Part shown: positions 15,761 to 26,300 of the stretch, one piece after another | How the letters are laid out: each line of letters opens with the position of its first letter | Numbering within the stretch: position 1 is the first letter of the stretch | Assembly: GCA_902805655.1 (NCBI GenBank) | Contig: CADCTF010000156.1 | Location: 20,564 to 84,563, forward strand | Source: an uncultured Acidimicrobiales bacterium | GTDB lineage: Bacteria > Actinomycetota > Acidimicrobiia > Acidimicrobiales > CADCTF01 | Length of the DNA: 64,000 nt | Direction of reading: 5' to 3' | Notes under the pieces: generated by a model | Databases searched by the model: none | The model's input: only the letters and a program-made list of their open reading frames with translations | What the model was told of the DNA's origin: nothing | Position numbers and translations under genes: made by a program

Positions 15761-18469
15761 TCAGCCACGACGGGCCATCGCCTTCCGGGCTTCGTCGAAC
15801 CACATGACGGTGCTGGCGACTGCGGTGGTCAGCACCCAGTCCCACAGCGTGAAGTCGACGGTCCCGAAGATGTCCTGCACCGGATCGACGTGCACGGCGG
15901 CGGCCTGCAGGGCGACGACGACGATGAGGGCGGCCCAGAGCTTGCCGTTGCGCAGGGTGTCCCGGCTGAACACGCTGGCGGTCTCGCTGCGGGCGCAGAG
16001 GGCGTTGAAGATCTGGAACAGCACGAAGGTCGTGAACGCCATGGCCAGCGCATGGTCCTCTGTCCCGGTCTCGAGCCCGAAGGTCAGCACCCCGAGGGTG
16101 CCGGCGGCCATGACCGCTCCGGTGGCGCCCATGCGGGCGAGCCGCCGACCGGTCAGGATCGCTGCGCCGCGAGCACGCGGCTGGCGCTCCATGGTGCCGG
16201 CCGCCGGCGGGTCAACGCCGAGGGCCATGGCCGGCGGGCCGTCCATGATGATGTTCACCCACAGCACCTGGAGCGCCGTGAAGGGCACGGGAAGCCCGGC
16301 GAGCTGGGCGCCGATGAGGCTGAGGATGGCGCCGATGTTCGTGGACAGCTGGAACCGCACGAACTTGACGATGTTGTCGTAGATCGACCGACCGGCTTCG
16401 ACGGCCCGCACGATCGTGGCGAAGTTGTCGTCGGTGAGCACCATGGCGGCGGCCTCCTTGGACACCTCCGTGCCCGTGATGCCCATGGCCACGCCGATGT
16501 CGGCGCTCTTGAGGGCCGGGGCGTCGTTGACGCCGTCGCCGGTCATGGCCACGACGTGGCCGTTGGCGCGCAGGGCCTCCACGAGGCGGACCTTGTGCTC
16601 GGGAGCGACCCGGGCGAACACCGCGGTCTCCTCCACGACGCCCGCCAGCTCGTCGTCGCCGAGGCGGTCGAGCTCGGTGCCGGTGAGGGTGGCGCCGTGC
16701 AGGCCGAGCTGGGCCGCGATCGCAGTGGCGGTGGCGGCGTGATCGCCGGTGATCATCTTGACCGCGATCCCGGCCCGGCGACACAGCGCAATGGCATCGC
16801 GAGCCTCGCGGCGAGGCGGGTCGAGCAGGCCCACCAGACCGACGAGGGTGAGGTCGTCGGCGAGGTCGACGAGGTCGCCCTCGGATCGAGCGCTGTCGAG
16901 CGAATGCGGCGCCAGCCGGCGCTCGGCGACCGCGAGGACGCGCAGGCCCTCTGCGGCCAGGGCGTCGATGTCGGCGTCGATCGCCTGCCGGCGGGCGGAG
17001 TCGAGGGCGACGGGACCGTTGGGCCCGAGCACCGTGAGGCACCGAGCCAGCAGCACATCGGCACCCCCCTTGACGGCGACGACGACCCCGCCGGAGGCAT
17101 CGCCGTGGAACGTCGCCATGAACTTGCGGGCCGAGTCGAACGGCACCTCGGCCAGTCGGGGCCACTGGCGGTCGAGGCTCTCGCGGGCCACGCCCGCCTT
17201 GGCCGCCAGGGTGACCAGAGCCGCCTCGGTCGGGTCACCCATTGCCGCCGCCTCGACGACTCGGCTGTCGTTGCACGCGAGGGCGAGCCGGGCCAGCGGG
17301 ACCACGGCTGCCTCGCCGTGAGTGTCGCCCGGGCCCAGGATGTCGCCCTCACCGGCGTAGCCCTCGCCGGTCACCCGGTAGACGGTGTCGCCGATCACCA
17401 CGGCCCGGGCGGTCATCTGGTTGAGCGTCAGCGTGCCGGTCTTGTCGGAGCAGATGACCGTCGTCGACCCGAGGGTCTCCACCGAGGCGAGCCGCTTCAC
17501 GATGGCACCCCGCTTGGCCATCTGGTGCACTCCGACGGCAAGGGTGACCGTCACGACCGCCGGCAGGCCTTCCGGGATGGCGGCGACGGCGAGGGCCACG
17601 GCGGCGAGGAGGGTGTCGGCCACCGACTCGCCGCGCGCCAGGCCGAGGAGGAAGAACACCGCGACGGCGGCGCCGCCGACGGCGGCCAGGCGCTCGCCGA
17701 GCACGGCGAGCTGCTCCTGGAGCGGGGTGGGAGCGTTGTGGGCCGCCTGGAGGAGCTCGGCCAAGGCGCCCATCTCGGTCGCCATGCCCGTCGCCGTCAC
17801 CACCAGCTCCCCTCGACCACGGGTGACGACCGTGTTCATGTGCGCCATCGACGTCCGCTCGCCCAGTGGTGCCCCGGCTGGGGCGGCGACGGAGGACTTG
17901 GCGACCGGCGTCGATTCGCCGGTGAGGGCCGATTCGTCGATCTCCAGCGACGCGCTGGCGACGATGCGGCCGTCGGCGGGAACTCTGCCGCCGGCTTCGA
18001 GGAGCACGACGTCGCCCGGTACCAGCTCCTCGGCCGGGAGCTCGGTCACCGAGCCGCCACGGCGCACCTTGGCCGTCGCGACCAGCATCCCACGCAGCGC
18101 GGCCAGGCTGCGCTCCGCCCGGTGCTCCTGCACGAAGCCCAGCACGGCGTTGAGGATCAGCACGACGCCGATCACCGCCATGTCCTTCAGGTCCCCGACG
18201 AGTCCGGCAAGCACGGCGGCGGCCATCAGCACGATGATCAGCAGGTTGCGGAACTGGTCGAGGAAGACCAGCCAGGAGGACCGGCGGGGCGGCTCGGCCA
18301 GCCGGTTCGGGCCGACCTCTGCCAGGAGCCGGGCGGCGCGGTTCGGCTCGAGGCCGAGGGCTGGGTCGACTCCCAGTCGGGTGGCAACCCGGTCGGAATC
18401 CATCTCGGACCACGAGCGGTCGGTCGTCGTGGCGTGATCGGTCGCGGCGGTGATGTCGGGTGCGGGCAC
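15761..18469 (-). CDS. P2-type cation-transporting ATPase (calcium-ATPase-like)
   Basis: A 902-residue P-type ATPase with the full set of motifs: actuator TGES, membrane helix 4 motif AIPEGLPA, phosphorylation site CSDKTGTLT with Asp342, nucleotide-binding KGGADVLL, and the hinge TGDGVNDAPALK. Helix 6 reads LWVNIIMDGPPA, where SERCA-type pumps have NxxxDGxPA, so calcium (or another divalent cation) is the likely substrate; Na/K is less likely. About ten membrane helices are visible, four of them C-terminal. The GTG start lies behind GGAGGGGAAGA. A divergent 240-bp region separates it from a winged-helix regulator gene, which might control it (inference). Confidence 0.95.
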   Translation of the reverse strand: MPAPDITAATDHATTTDRSWSEMDSDRVATRLGVDPALGLEPNRAARLLAEVGPNRLAEPPRRSSWLVFLDQFRNLLIIVLMAAAVLAGLVGDLKDMAVIGVVLILNAVLGFVQEHRAERSLAALRGMLVATAKVRRGGSVTELPAEELVPGDVVLLEAGGRVPADGRIVASASLEIDESALTGESTPVAKSSVAAPAGAPLGERTSMAHMNTVVTRGRGELVVTATGMATEMGALAELLQAAHNAPTPLQEQLAVLGERLAAVGGAAVAVFFLLGLARGESVADTLLAAVALAVAAIPEGLPAVVTVTLAVGVHQMAKRGAIVKRLASVETLGSTTVICSDKTGTLTLNQMTARAVVIGDTVYRVTGEGYAGEGDILGPGDTHGEAAVVPLARLALACNDSRVVEAAAMGDPTEAALVTLAAKAGVARESLDRQWPRLAEVPFDSARKFMATFHGDASGGVVVAVKGGADVLLARCLTVLGPNGPVALDSARRQAIDADIDALAAEGLRVLAVAERRLAPHSLDSARSEGDLVDLADDLTLVGLVGLLDPPRREARDAIALCRRAGIAVKMITGDHAATATAIAAQLGLHGATLTGTELDRLGDDELAGVVEETAVFARVAPEHKVRLVEALRANGHVVAMTGDGVNDAPALKSADIGVAMGITGTEVSKEAAAMVLTDDNFATIVRAVEAGRSIYDNIVKFVRFQLSTNIGAILSLIGAQLAGLPVPFTALQVLWVNIIMDGPPAMALGVDPPAAGTMERQPRARGAAILTGRRLARMGATGAVMAAGTLGVLTFGLETGTEDHALAMAFTTFVLFQIFNALCARSETASVFSRDTLRNGKLWAALIVVVALQAAAVHVDPVQDIFGTVDFTLWDWVLTTAVASTVMWFDEARKAMARRG

Positions 18470-18709
18470 TCTTCCCCTCCAAGGGACGTGGGTGGATGGA
18501 GGTGAAGGTCTCTCCCGCCTCGCGGCCGGCGTGGCCGGGCTGTCGCCGGAATGACGACCACGCCGCAGATGTGGATACTCCCCTTCGCAACTACGGTGCA
18601 GGATAGGCGAATAGAACTTCGCATGTCAACTCCTCGGCGACGCCGACGGGTCGGGGGCCACACGCTGTACCGTTCGTGAATCGCAGACCGCCCGACGGGA
18701 AGAACACGA
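18470..18709. other. 240-bp divergent intergenic region
   Basis: This gap lies between the P-type ATPase and the winged-helix gene. It contains a comparatively AT-richer island near 18598-18632 and a TACCGT hexamer at 18667-18672 that could be the -10 box of the winged-helix gene. No open reading frame or RNA gene is apparent. Confidence 0.5.
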
Positions 18710-19036
18710 GTGAGCGACCAGCAACCCGAGACCGCGTTCGCCGGATGGACCTTCCTCACCAACCACGCACATGTGCTCGTCTGCATCGCCGAGGACCCGG
18801 ACAGTCGTGGCCGCGACATCGCGGCGCGGGTGGGGATCACCGAGCGAGCGGCCCAGGCGATCGTGGCCGACCTCGCCGCCGAGGGCTACGTGAACCGGAC
18901 CAGGGTGGGCCGTCGCAACCACTACACGATCAACGCCGACGCCCCCCTGCGCCACCCTCTCGAGCACGACCACACGATCGGCGAGCTCCTCGTCACGCTC
19001 GGCCGCCTCAAGCCTCGTCGCCGAGTCCGCAGCTAG
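18710..19036 (+). CDS. Winged-helix DNA-binding protein (MarR/ArsR-like)
   Basis: A 108-residue protein consisting essentially of one winged helix: FLTNHAHVLVCIAEDPDSRGRDIAARVGITERAAQAIVADLAAEGYVNRTRVGRRNHYTIN. The recognition helix is around TERAAQAIVADL and the wing around VGRRNHY. There is no sensor domain beyond about 25 further residues. Start is GTG. It may regulate the divergent P-type ATPase, the downstream SRPBCC gene, or both; neither is shown by the sequence. Confidence 0.85.
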   Translation: MSDQQPETAFAGWTFLTNHAHVLVCIAEDPDSRGRDIAARVGITERAAQAIVADLAAEGYVNRTRVGRRNHYTINADAPLRHPLEHDHTIGELLVTLGRLKPRRRVRS

Positions 19037-19137
19037 AGACCCGATCGTCATCATCTGACGAAGTGAAGACGGTGCAGTCGATCCTCGTGCTCGTTGGGTA
19101 GGACCTAAGCCACAAGAGGCGAGACGAAGGAGAAGAC

Positions 19138-19905
19138 GTGACGACCAAGGTCGAGAAGACGCTGCTGGTGGACGTACCGGTGCGGGTGGCGTACAACCAG
19201 TGGACTCAGTTCGAGGAGTTCCCGCAGTTCATGGGAGCCATCCAGGAAGTCACCCAGCTGACCGACAACCGGCTGCACTGGGTCGCCGAGATCGCCGGCG
19301 TGAAGCGCGAGTGGGATGCCGTGATCGTCGAGCAGGTGCCGGATCAGAAGGTGGCGTGGGCCGCCACCGAGGGCGCCACCAACGCCGGCGCGGTGTACTT
19401 CGCCCCGGCCGGTGAGAGCCAGACCACGGTCACCCTCTCCTTGGAGTACGAGCCGGAGGGCCTGGTGGAGAAGGTCGGCGACCGCTTCGACATCGTGGAG
19501 AAGCGGGCCGAGGCGGACCTCGAGAGCTTCAAGACCTTCATCGAGAGTCGGGGCTACGAGTCAGGCGGCTGGCGGGGCACCGTGAACGAGGGGGGAGCGG
19601 GCGCCACTCCCGGCGTGGAGGCGGCGGCCGAGACCCGGGGTGACAGCGGCAAGGCCGGTCTCTCCGGCGCCGCCAAGGTGGCCGGTGCCGCAGTCGCGGC
19701 GGCCGGCGTGGTCGCCGCCGGTGCCCTCAAGTCCAAGTCCGACACGGGCACCGAGGTGGTCGTCGAGGAGGAGCTGGTCGTCACCGAGGTGGAGCCGGTG
19801 GTGACCGAGGTGGACGTGGTCGAGACCGACGTGCAGCCCGTCGTCACCGACACGACGGCCGTGCGGAGCGACGACGTCATCGGAGGCGAGGGCCGATCGC
19901 TCTGA
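19138..19905 (+). CDS. SRPBCC-domain protein with acidic repeat tail
   Basis: A 255-residue protein. Residues 1-140 form an SRPBCC (START-like, polyketide cyclase/dehydrase) domain, opening MTTKVEKTLLVDVPVRVAYNQWTQFEEFPQFM, of the kind found in many actinobacterial stress-related proteins. A Gly/Ala segment (about 160-205) including GAAKVAGAAVAAAGVVAAGAL could form a membrane-associated helix. The tail is a degenerate acidic repeat (VVTEVEPVVTEVDVVETDVQ) of Val/Thr/Glu. AAGGAG lies 6 nt before the GTG start. No enzyme activity can be predicted; lipid or hydrophobic ligand binding is possible for the domain. A strong hairpin follows. Confidence 0.85.
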   Translation: MTTKVEKTLLVDVPVRVAYNQWTQFEEFPQFMGAIQEVTQLTDNRLHWVAEIAGVKREWDAVIVEQVPDQKVAWAATEGATNAGAVYFAPAGESQTTVTLSLEYEPEGLVEKVGDRFDIVEKRAEADLESFKTFIESRGYESGGWRGTVNEGGAGATPGVEAAAETRGDSGKAGLSGAAKVAGAAVAAAGVVAAGALKSKSDTGTEVVVEEELVVTEVEPVVTEVDVVETDVQPVVTDTTAVRSDDVIGGEGRSL

Positions 19906-19918
19906 CCTCAGGGCTCGT

Positions 19919-19939
19919 CCCCGGCCGTAGCGGCCGGGG
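19919..19939. terminator. Hairpin terminator between SRPBCC and photolyase genes
   Basis: CCCCGGCCG-TAG-CGGCCGGGG is a perfect 9-bp stem with a 3-nt loop located between two convergent genes, 14 nt after the SRPBCC stop codon. No T-run follows, as is usual in high-GC actinobacteria. Confidence 0.6.
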
Positions 19940-19977
19940 GTGAGTCCGAGGCCGGCTCGCGCGATGCCGAAGAGAGC

Positions 19978-21351
19978 TCAGGCCTCGTCGGTGGCGCGAT
20001 AGGCGGCCAGCGCCCGTAGCCGGGCCGAGGCGTGGTCGACGATCGGCTCCGGGTAGGTCTGCCCGAGGCTCACGCCGGCGGCGGCGAGCACCAAGGGCCC
20101 CGCCTCCCACGGAGCGTGGATGGCGGCGTCGTCCAGGGCGGCGAGCTCGGGGACCCAGCGCCGGATGTACCGCCCCTCGGGGTCGTGCGTGCGGCTCTGG
20201 GTCACGGGGTTGAAGACGCGGAAGAAGGGCGCCGCGTCCGGCCCGGTACCTGCGACCCACTGCCAGTTGCCGACGTTCTGCGGCACGTCCCCGTCGGCCA
20301 GCAGGTGCCGGAAGTGGCGCTCGCCGTGCCGCCAGTCGACCAGCAGGTCCTTGACCAGGAACGAGGCCGTGATCATCCTGACCCGGTTGTGCATGGTGCC
20401 GGTCTCGCGGAGCTCACGCATCCCGGCGTCGACGATCGGGTAGCCGGTGCGACCGTGCTTCCATGCGGCCAGCCCGGCCGGGTCGTCCCGCCACTCGATC
20501 CGGTCGCGCTCGGGCCGCAGCGAGTGGTCCACGAGGGCCGGCATCTCGGCGAAGAGGTGGGCGAACCAGTCCCTCCAGGCCAGCTGGCGCACGAAGGCCT
20601 TGCGGTCGGCGGTCTCCGAGCCGATCGCCGTGGCCAGGCGTCGAGGGGAGATCGTGCCGTAGCGCAGGGCCACGGACAGCGCCGAGGTGGCCGGCTCGCT
20701 GATGCGGTTCTGGCTCTCGCGGTAGCCGTCGGCCGCCTCGGCCAGGAAGCGGCTGAGCATCGCGCTCGCACCGTCCTCCCCGGCCGGCCTCGGAGGTTCT
20801 GCATCGGGCCAGGGGAGGTCCTCGCCAGCTTCGGCTGATACGGACGCGAGCCCCGGCTCCGGCCAGGGCGCCCAGCGGGTGGCGCTCCAGCGGCGGTGGA
20901 AGGCGCTGAAGACCCGGCTCACACGGCCGTCCGGTCCATCGACCGAGCCGGGTGGCAGAACGAGGTGGCCGTAGGGCGTGACGGTCGGCGCCCTCAGGGC
21001 GGCGTGGACCGCCGCATCGCGCGTCCGGGCGTAGGGCGTGACGTCGGCGTTCCAGTAGACGGCCTCGGCGCCCAGCCGGCCGGCCTCCTGAGCGACGACG
21101 GTGCGAGGATCGCCGCGGCGCACGAGCAGGCGACCACCTCTGTCCACCAGCGATGCGTCGAGCGCGTGGAGGTTGGCCAGGATCTGCCGACGGCGGTACT
21201 TGCCGGCCGTGAGCAGCAGCTGGTCGTCCAGCACGTAGAGCGGCGTCACCTCGGTGTGGGTGGAGGTCGCGGCAGCCCAGGCCGGGTTGTCGGTCAGGCG
21301 CAGGTCCCGCCGGAACCACATGAGGCCGAGGCTGGGTCGGTTCGCGGGCAT
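19978..21351 (-). CDS. phrB: Deoxyribodipyrimidine photolyase
   Basis: A 457-residue class I photolyase that repairs UV-induced pyrimidine dimers with blue light. The N-terminal antenna domain starts [18 protein letters not shown]. The FAD domain shows [48 protein letters not shown], and [16 protein letters not shown] with the tryptophans of the electron-transfer path. I place the start at ATG 21351, where the protein begins as other photolyases do; a GTG at 21405 would add 18 unconserved residues. The gene is convergent with the SRPBCC gene and divergent from the EAL pseudogene. Confidence 0.93.
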   Translation of the reverse strand: MPANRPSLGLMWFRRDLRLTDNPAWAAATSTHTEVTPLYVLDDQLLLTAGKYRRRQILANLHALDASLVDRGGRLLVRRGDPRTVVAQEAGRLGAEAVYWNADVTPYARTRDAAVHAALRAPTVTPYGHLVLPPGSVDGPDGRVSRVFSAFHRRWSATRWAPWPEPGLASVSAEAGEDLPWPDAEPPRPAGEDGASAMLSRFLAEAADGYRESQNRISEPATSALSVALRYGTISPRRLATAIGSETADRKAFVRQLAWRDWFAHLFAEMPALVDHSLRPERDRIEWRDDPAGLAAWKHGRTGYPIVDAGMRELRETGTMHNRVRMITASFLVKDLLVDWRHGERHFRHLLADGDVPQNVGNWQWVAGTGPDAAPFFRVFNPVTQSRTHDPEGRYIRRWVPELAALDDAAIHAPWEAGPLVLAAAGVSLGQTYPEPIVDHASARLRALAAYRATDEA

Positions 21352-21435
21352 CCCATCTGCTACCTCGGCCTCGGTCCGCTCAACCCGCTTCGCGAAATGC
21401 CTCACTCGAGCCGGATGCTGTCGAGGTCAAGGGAA

Positions 21436-22510
21436 ATGGCTGCGAGTCGACCCGACCCGCGACCCACCAGACCGGCGACGCGGCTCGCGTTCGTGCTCGT
21501 GCTGGGCGCGCTCGTCGCGCTGCACGTGGCCTGGCCGGCGGGTGTGCTCGGACAAGCCACCTACCTCTCCGCCACGGTGGGTGGGGCGGTGATGGCCGCC
21601 GTCGGCCTTGGTCGCCGGGCGGTACCGAGGCACTGGCGTGGCTCGCCGCCGCAGTCGCCCTCTCGGCCGTCGGCGACCTCGTCTACTTCGCCTACTGCGC
21701 ATGGACCTCGAAGGCGACCTGCACGGTGCACTGGACGCCGACCAGTTCGCGCTCGTGTACCAGCCGATCTTCGAGATCCGCTCCGGCCGGCTCTCCGGGT
21801 TCGAGGCGCTGCTGCGCTGGGCGCATCCGACGATCGGCACCATCCCGCCCGACCGGTTCATCCCGATCCTGGAGATCAACGGCCAGATCGTCAACGTCGG
21901 CGCCTGGGTGCTCGAGGAGGCGTGCCGCACCGCCAGCGGGTGGGCGAGCGAGCCCGGCGGTGAGGCGATGCCCTTGTCGATGTCGATCAACGTCTCCTCC
22001 GTCCAGCTCGCCAGCTCGACCTTCGTGCGGGCGGTGCAGGGCGTGCTGGCTCGCACGGGCTTCGACCCCTGCCGGCTGGTGCTGGAGATCACCGAGACGA
22101 GCTTCATGAACGATCCGGACACGGTTGCCTCCCGGCTGCACGACCTTCGCGCCCTCGGCGTGCGCGTGGCGATCGACGACTTCGGGACCGGGTACAGCTC
22201 GCTGAGCTACCTCCACCAGTTCCCGACGGACATCTTGAAGCTCGACCGATCCTTCATCGACACGATCAACGCAGAGGGTCCGATGCCGCCGCTGGTGAAG
22301 GGGCTGCTCGACCTGGCCAGGACGCTCGGGATCGAGACGGTCGCCGAAGGCATCGAGGAGGAGCACCAGCTGGCCGAGCTCGTGCACGAGCAGTTTTAGA
22401 AGGGCCAGGGCTACCTGCTGGCGCGTCCGCTCACGCCGGAGGATGCCCACCGGCTCCTCATCGAGCAGCGCAGCACGCGGGCGGTTGGGCCGGCCCCCGA
22501 CCTGGAGTGA
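21436..22510 (+). pseudogene. Decayed membrane-anchored EAL phosphodiesterase gene
   Basis: This looks like the remains of a membrane GGDEF/EAL protein. The first frame from ATG 21436 encodes a basic N-terminus and two hydrophobic segments (LAFVLVLGALVALHVAWPAG and ATVGGAVMAAVGLG). It then shifts: near 21610-21625 the homologous continuation GGTEALAWLAAAVALSAVGDLVYFAY is in another frame. At about 21700 that frame gives way to an EAL domain in a third frame, with no GGDEF domain between, suggesting an internal deletion. The EAL part keeps FEALLRW, INVSS, EITE, DDFGTGYSSL, LKLDRSF and TVAEGIE, but a TAG at 22397 truncates it before KGQGYLLARPL, which is still readable to 22510. A 232-residue EAL fragment could be made from ATG 21701. 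Confidence 0.8.
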
Positions 22511-22559
22511 CATCCTGTAGCCGCCCGGCTGAGCGGCCGGGTGCCAGGGGGGAAAGTCC

Positions 22560-23315
22560 ATGCGGTTCGAAGACGTGCACACCATCGGCGTGCTCGGTGG
22601 CGGTGTGATGGGTGGCGGCATCGGCCAGGTGATGGCCGTGGCCGGCTACGAGGTCGTCATCCGGGATCTCACCGAGGAGCTGAACGAGAAGACGCGCCAC
22701 ACCATCGTGGAGACCCGGTTCGGCCTGAAGCGGGCTGTCGAGCGCAACAAGCTGGCGGCCGACGACCTGGAGCCCACCATCGACCGCATCCAGTTCACCA
22801 CCGAGGTGAGCGGGCTGGCGCACGTGGACATGGTGATCGAGGCGATCCCCGAGAAGCTCGAGCTGAAGCAGCAGGCGTTCGCCGAGCTGGACACGGTCGT
22901 GAAGCCGGAGGCCATCTTCACGTCGAACACCTCTGGCTTCGTGATCGCCGACATCGCCCGCGACGTCAGCGACACGCGCAAGGCGTCGATGGCGGGCATG
23001 CACTTCGCCAGCCCGGTGCCGGCGATGAAGATGTGCGAGGTCATCACCATGCCGGAGACGACCGAGGAGACGGCGGCGGCGGTGCGGGCGGTGGCCGAGC
23101 GCGCCGGAAAGATCGTCTCGATGGTGAAGGACGCGCCGGGCACCTACGGCTTCATCCTCAACCGGGTCTTCGCCGCGGCGCGGCGAGAGGCGGACAAGAT
23201 CGTGGAAGCGGGCCTCGCCACCAAAGAGGACGTGGACAAGGCGATGATCCACGGCCGCAACTGGCCCGTCGGCTTCTATGCATCCCGCGGCACTCGAACC
23301 GGTTGGCTCGACTGA
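22560..23315 (+). CDS. 3-hydroxyacyl-CoA dehydrogenase-family protein (short)
   Basis: A 251-residue NAD-binding protein of the 3-hydroxyacyl-CoA dehydrogenase family (PaaH/FadB type), which oxidises 3-hydroxyacyl-CoA to 3-ketoacyl-CoA. The Rossmann motif is GVLGGGVMGGGIG; DMVIEAIPEKLELKQQ and TSNTSGFVIADIA with FASPVPAMKMCEVI cover the catalytic Ser/His region, but the expected catalytic His motif (HFFNPV-like) reads HFASPV, which keeps the His. The C-terminal dimerisation domain is short and ends NWPVGFYASRGTRTGWLD; typical family members run 30-60 residues longer. ATG 22560 follows a GGGGGGAAA ribosome binding site. It is isolated, so its pathway is not evident. Confidence 0.88.
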   Translation: MRFEDVHTIGVLGGGVMGGGIGQVMAVAGYEVVIRDLTEELNEKTRHTIVETRFGLKRAVERNKLAADDLEPTIDRIQFTTEVSGLAHVDMVIEAIPEKLELKQQAFAELDTVVKPEAIFTSNTSGFVIADIARDVSDTRKASMAGMHFASPVPAMKMCEVITMPETTEETAAAVRAVAERAGKIVSMVKDAPGTYGFILNRVFAAARREADKIVEAGLATKEDVDKAMIHGRNWPVGFYASRGTRTGWLD

Positions 23316-23368
23316 CATCCATGCGCCGATCCCTGCGCCGAGAGCGGTGAGAATCGTTCAGGTCAAGG

Positions 23369-23385
23369 TTACTTTGGTAATCTAA
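23369..23385 (+). promoter_or_regulatory. Operator-like motif over the -10 box of the fused ABC exporter
   Basis: TTACTTTGGTAATCTAA ends 4 nt before the GTG start. TAATCT inside it is a -10 box 6 nt from the start, so the transcript is probably leaderless. The same 17-bp motif with three transitions precedes the MarR gene at 62653 on the minus strand at nearly the same distance (5 nt). A shared repressor, most simply that MarR protein, is inference. Confidence 0.55.
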
Positions 23386-23389
23386 GCAT

Positions 23390-26300
23390 GTGAGCGCCGG
23401 GAACGAAGCACCAAAAAGGGCCGATGCCGGGTGGCTTCGGCGAATGGCCCCGTATTTCGCCCGGCACAAGAAAGACGTCGCGCTCGTGTTCGGCGCCGCG
23501 CTTGTCGGCACGGTGGCCACGTCGCTCATTCCTCTGGTGATGCGCGCCGTCGTCGACAACAGCATCGTCCCGCTGATCGACCCCGAAAAGGGCGAGTCCA
23601 CACCGATCGGGCCGTATCTCGTCGGGCTTCTCCTGCTCGGCTTGGTGCGATTGGCCATGTCCTTCGTCCGGCGTTATGGCGCCGGACGACTGGGCGTGGA
23701 CATCGAGTACGACATGCGGAACGACATCTACGACCACCTTCACCGGCTGGACTTCGCCCGCCACGACGAGTTCCAGAGCGGCCAGCTGGTATCGAGGGCC
23801 AACAGCGACGTTCGCGTCGTGCAGCAGCTGCTCGGCAACCTGCCCTTCATGAGCAGCAACTTCATGCTCTTCGGCCTGTCGCTGGCTTTCATGCTGAACC
23901 TGTCACCGCTGCTGACCTGCGTCGCACTCGTGGCCGTGCCCACCTTGTTGTTCATGGCCCTCCACCTGCGGAAGGTGGTGTACCCGTCCAGCTGGGACGC
24001 CCAGCAGCGTGCCGCCGAGGTGGCCACGGTCGTGGAGGAGGCCACCAGCGGCGTGCGGGTCGTGAAGGGGTTCGGGCAGGAGCGTCGGGAGCTCGGCCGG
24101 CTCTCGAACGCGGCTCTTCGCCTCTACGGCAGCCGCATGCGCAACGCCCGCATCTCGGCCAAGCGCCAGGCGACGATGCAGACGGTGCCCAGCCTCGCCC
24201 AGGTGGCGATCCTCGCCTTGGGGGGCTGGCTCGCCCTGCACGGCGACATCACGCTGGGCACGTTGCTGGCCTTTCAGACCTACCTGGTGCAGCTGATCGC
24301 CCCGGTGCGGCAGGTGGCCATGATGATGGTGATGGCCCAGACGGCGAGGGCCGCGGCCGAGCGCATCTTCGAGCTGCTCGACTCCACCTCCGACGTGCAG
24401 GAGGCTCCCGGGGCCACCGAGCTCGACGTGGCGAGCGGCGAGGTCGTCTTCGACGGCGTCAGCTTCGGCTACATGAAGTCCGAGCCGGTGCTCGAGAACT
24501 TCACCCTGCGCGTGGCGCCGGGCGAGACCGTCGCCCTCGTCGGTCCGTCCGGGTCGGGCAAGTCCACCGTGTCCCTGCTCCTCCCGCGGTTCTACGACGC
24601 GCAGGAGGGGTCGATCCTCATCGACGGCCACAACATCCGTGAGCTGTCGCTCGAGTCACTGCGGTCCAACATCGGCGTGGTGTTCGAGGACAGCTTCCTG
24701 TTCTCCGACAGCGTGCGGTCCAACCTGACCTACGGCCGTCCGGAGGCGACCGACGAAGAGGTGATCCGGGCGGCCACGGGCGCTCGTGCCCATGACTTCA
24801 TCTCGGCGTTGCCGCACGGCTACGACACGGTGGTGGGGGAGCGGGGTCTCACGCTCTCCGGCGGGCAGCGCCAGCGCATCGCCCTTGCTCGTGCGCTCAT
24901 CACCGACCCGAAGATCCTGTTGCTCGACGACGCCACGTCGTCGATCGACGTGCGCCTCGAGGAGGAGATCCACGAGACCCTGCGCCACATGATGCAGGGA
25001 CGCACCACCATCCTGGTGGCCCATCGCCGCTCGACGCTCAACCTCGCCGACCGCATCGTGGTGATGGACGGTGGACGAGTGCTGGACTCAGGGACGCACG
25101 ACGAGCTCACCGCCCGGTGCAAGCTCTACCGCGAGCTGCTGGCCGGCCCGGACGACGACATCGACACCCGAGCCGAGGAGGTCGACGCGCTGGCCCCGGG
25201 CGGCATCACCGAGTCGGCCTGGCACAAGGACGGCGACACCGAGCAGGAGATCGCCGAGGCGCAGCGCCAGGGGTACATGCAGGTGCGCCAGGCCGTGGCT
25301 GCGGGGGGCGGTGGACGAGGCGGCGGGATGATGGGCGGGGTCGGCGGGCGCCTCAACGCGCCGCCCACCCCAGAGCTCATGGCCCAGATCGAGGCTCTGC
25401 CGCCCATCGTGGACGTGCCCGGTGTGCGCCTGGAAGACCAGATCGCGGAGGACCACAGCTTCTCGCTCAGCCGCCTGGTCGGCCCCCACCGCAAGAAGCT
25501 CGTGATCGGCTCGGTGCTGGTCGGCCTCAACGCCCTGGCCGCCCTCGCCGGGCCGCTCATGATCCGCACGGGCGTCGACAGGGGTGTCCGCCAGGGCGAC
25601 GAAGGCTGGCTCTGGCTGGCCTGCGGCCTCTTCGTCGTCAGCGCGCTGACCGTGCGGGTCCTGAGCTACATCTCCGCCATCTTCACGAGCCGTCTGGGTC
25701 AGGAGCTGCTGTTGAGCCTCCGCGTGCGGGTGTTCGCCCACCTGCAGCGCCTCGGCCTCGACTTCTACGACCGCGAGATGGGCGGGCGCGTGATGACGAG
25801 GATGACGTCGGACATCGAGGCTCTGCAAGCGCTTCTGCAGACCGGCTTCATCGACGCCCTCGTGCAGCTGGTGACCTTCGTCGGGGCGCTGGCCCTGCTG
25901 GTCAGCATGAACGTGCAGCTCTCCCTCGTCGTGCTGATCATCGTGCCGCCCCTCGTGTTCGCCACCCTTCTGTTCCGGAAGCGCAGCGAGGTGGCGTACG
26001 GCAACGTTCGCGACCGCGTCGCAGCAGTCAACGCCAACTTCCAGGAGAGCATCAACGGCGTGCGTGAAGCCCAGGCCTTCACCCGGGAGAACCGCAACAT
26101 GAGCGACTTCCGGGCCGTGGCCGGAGCCCACCGGGCGGCCCGCCTCGACTCCACGCGGATCTCGTCCACCTACTTCCCCTTCGTCGAGCTGCTCTCCACG
26201 ATCGCCACGATCCTCGTGCTGGGCGTGGGCTCGTCGCTCGCCCGGGGAGGTGACATCGAGGTCGGCGAGCTGTTCGCCTACGTGCTGCTCATCACGACGG

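Noticed and set aside
15758..18505. 915-residue open frame antisense to the P-type ATPase
   Set aside because: Shadow of the ATPase gene, whose motifs are complete; the antisense translation has no recognisable domain.
22524..22541. CCCGGC-TGAGCG-GCCGGG hairpin before the hydroxyacyl-CoA dehydrogenase gene
   Set aside because: A 6-bp GC stem is expected often by chance in this DNA, and its position upstream of a ribosome binding site does not fit a terminator clearly.
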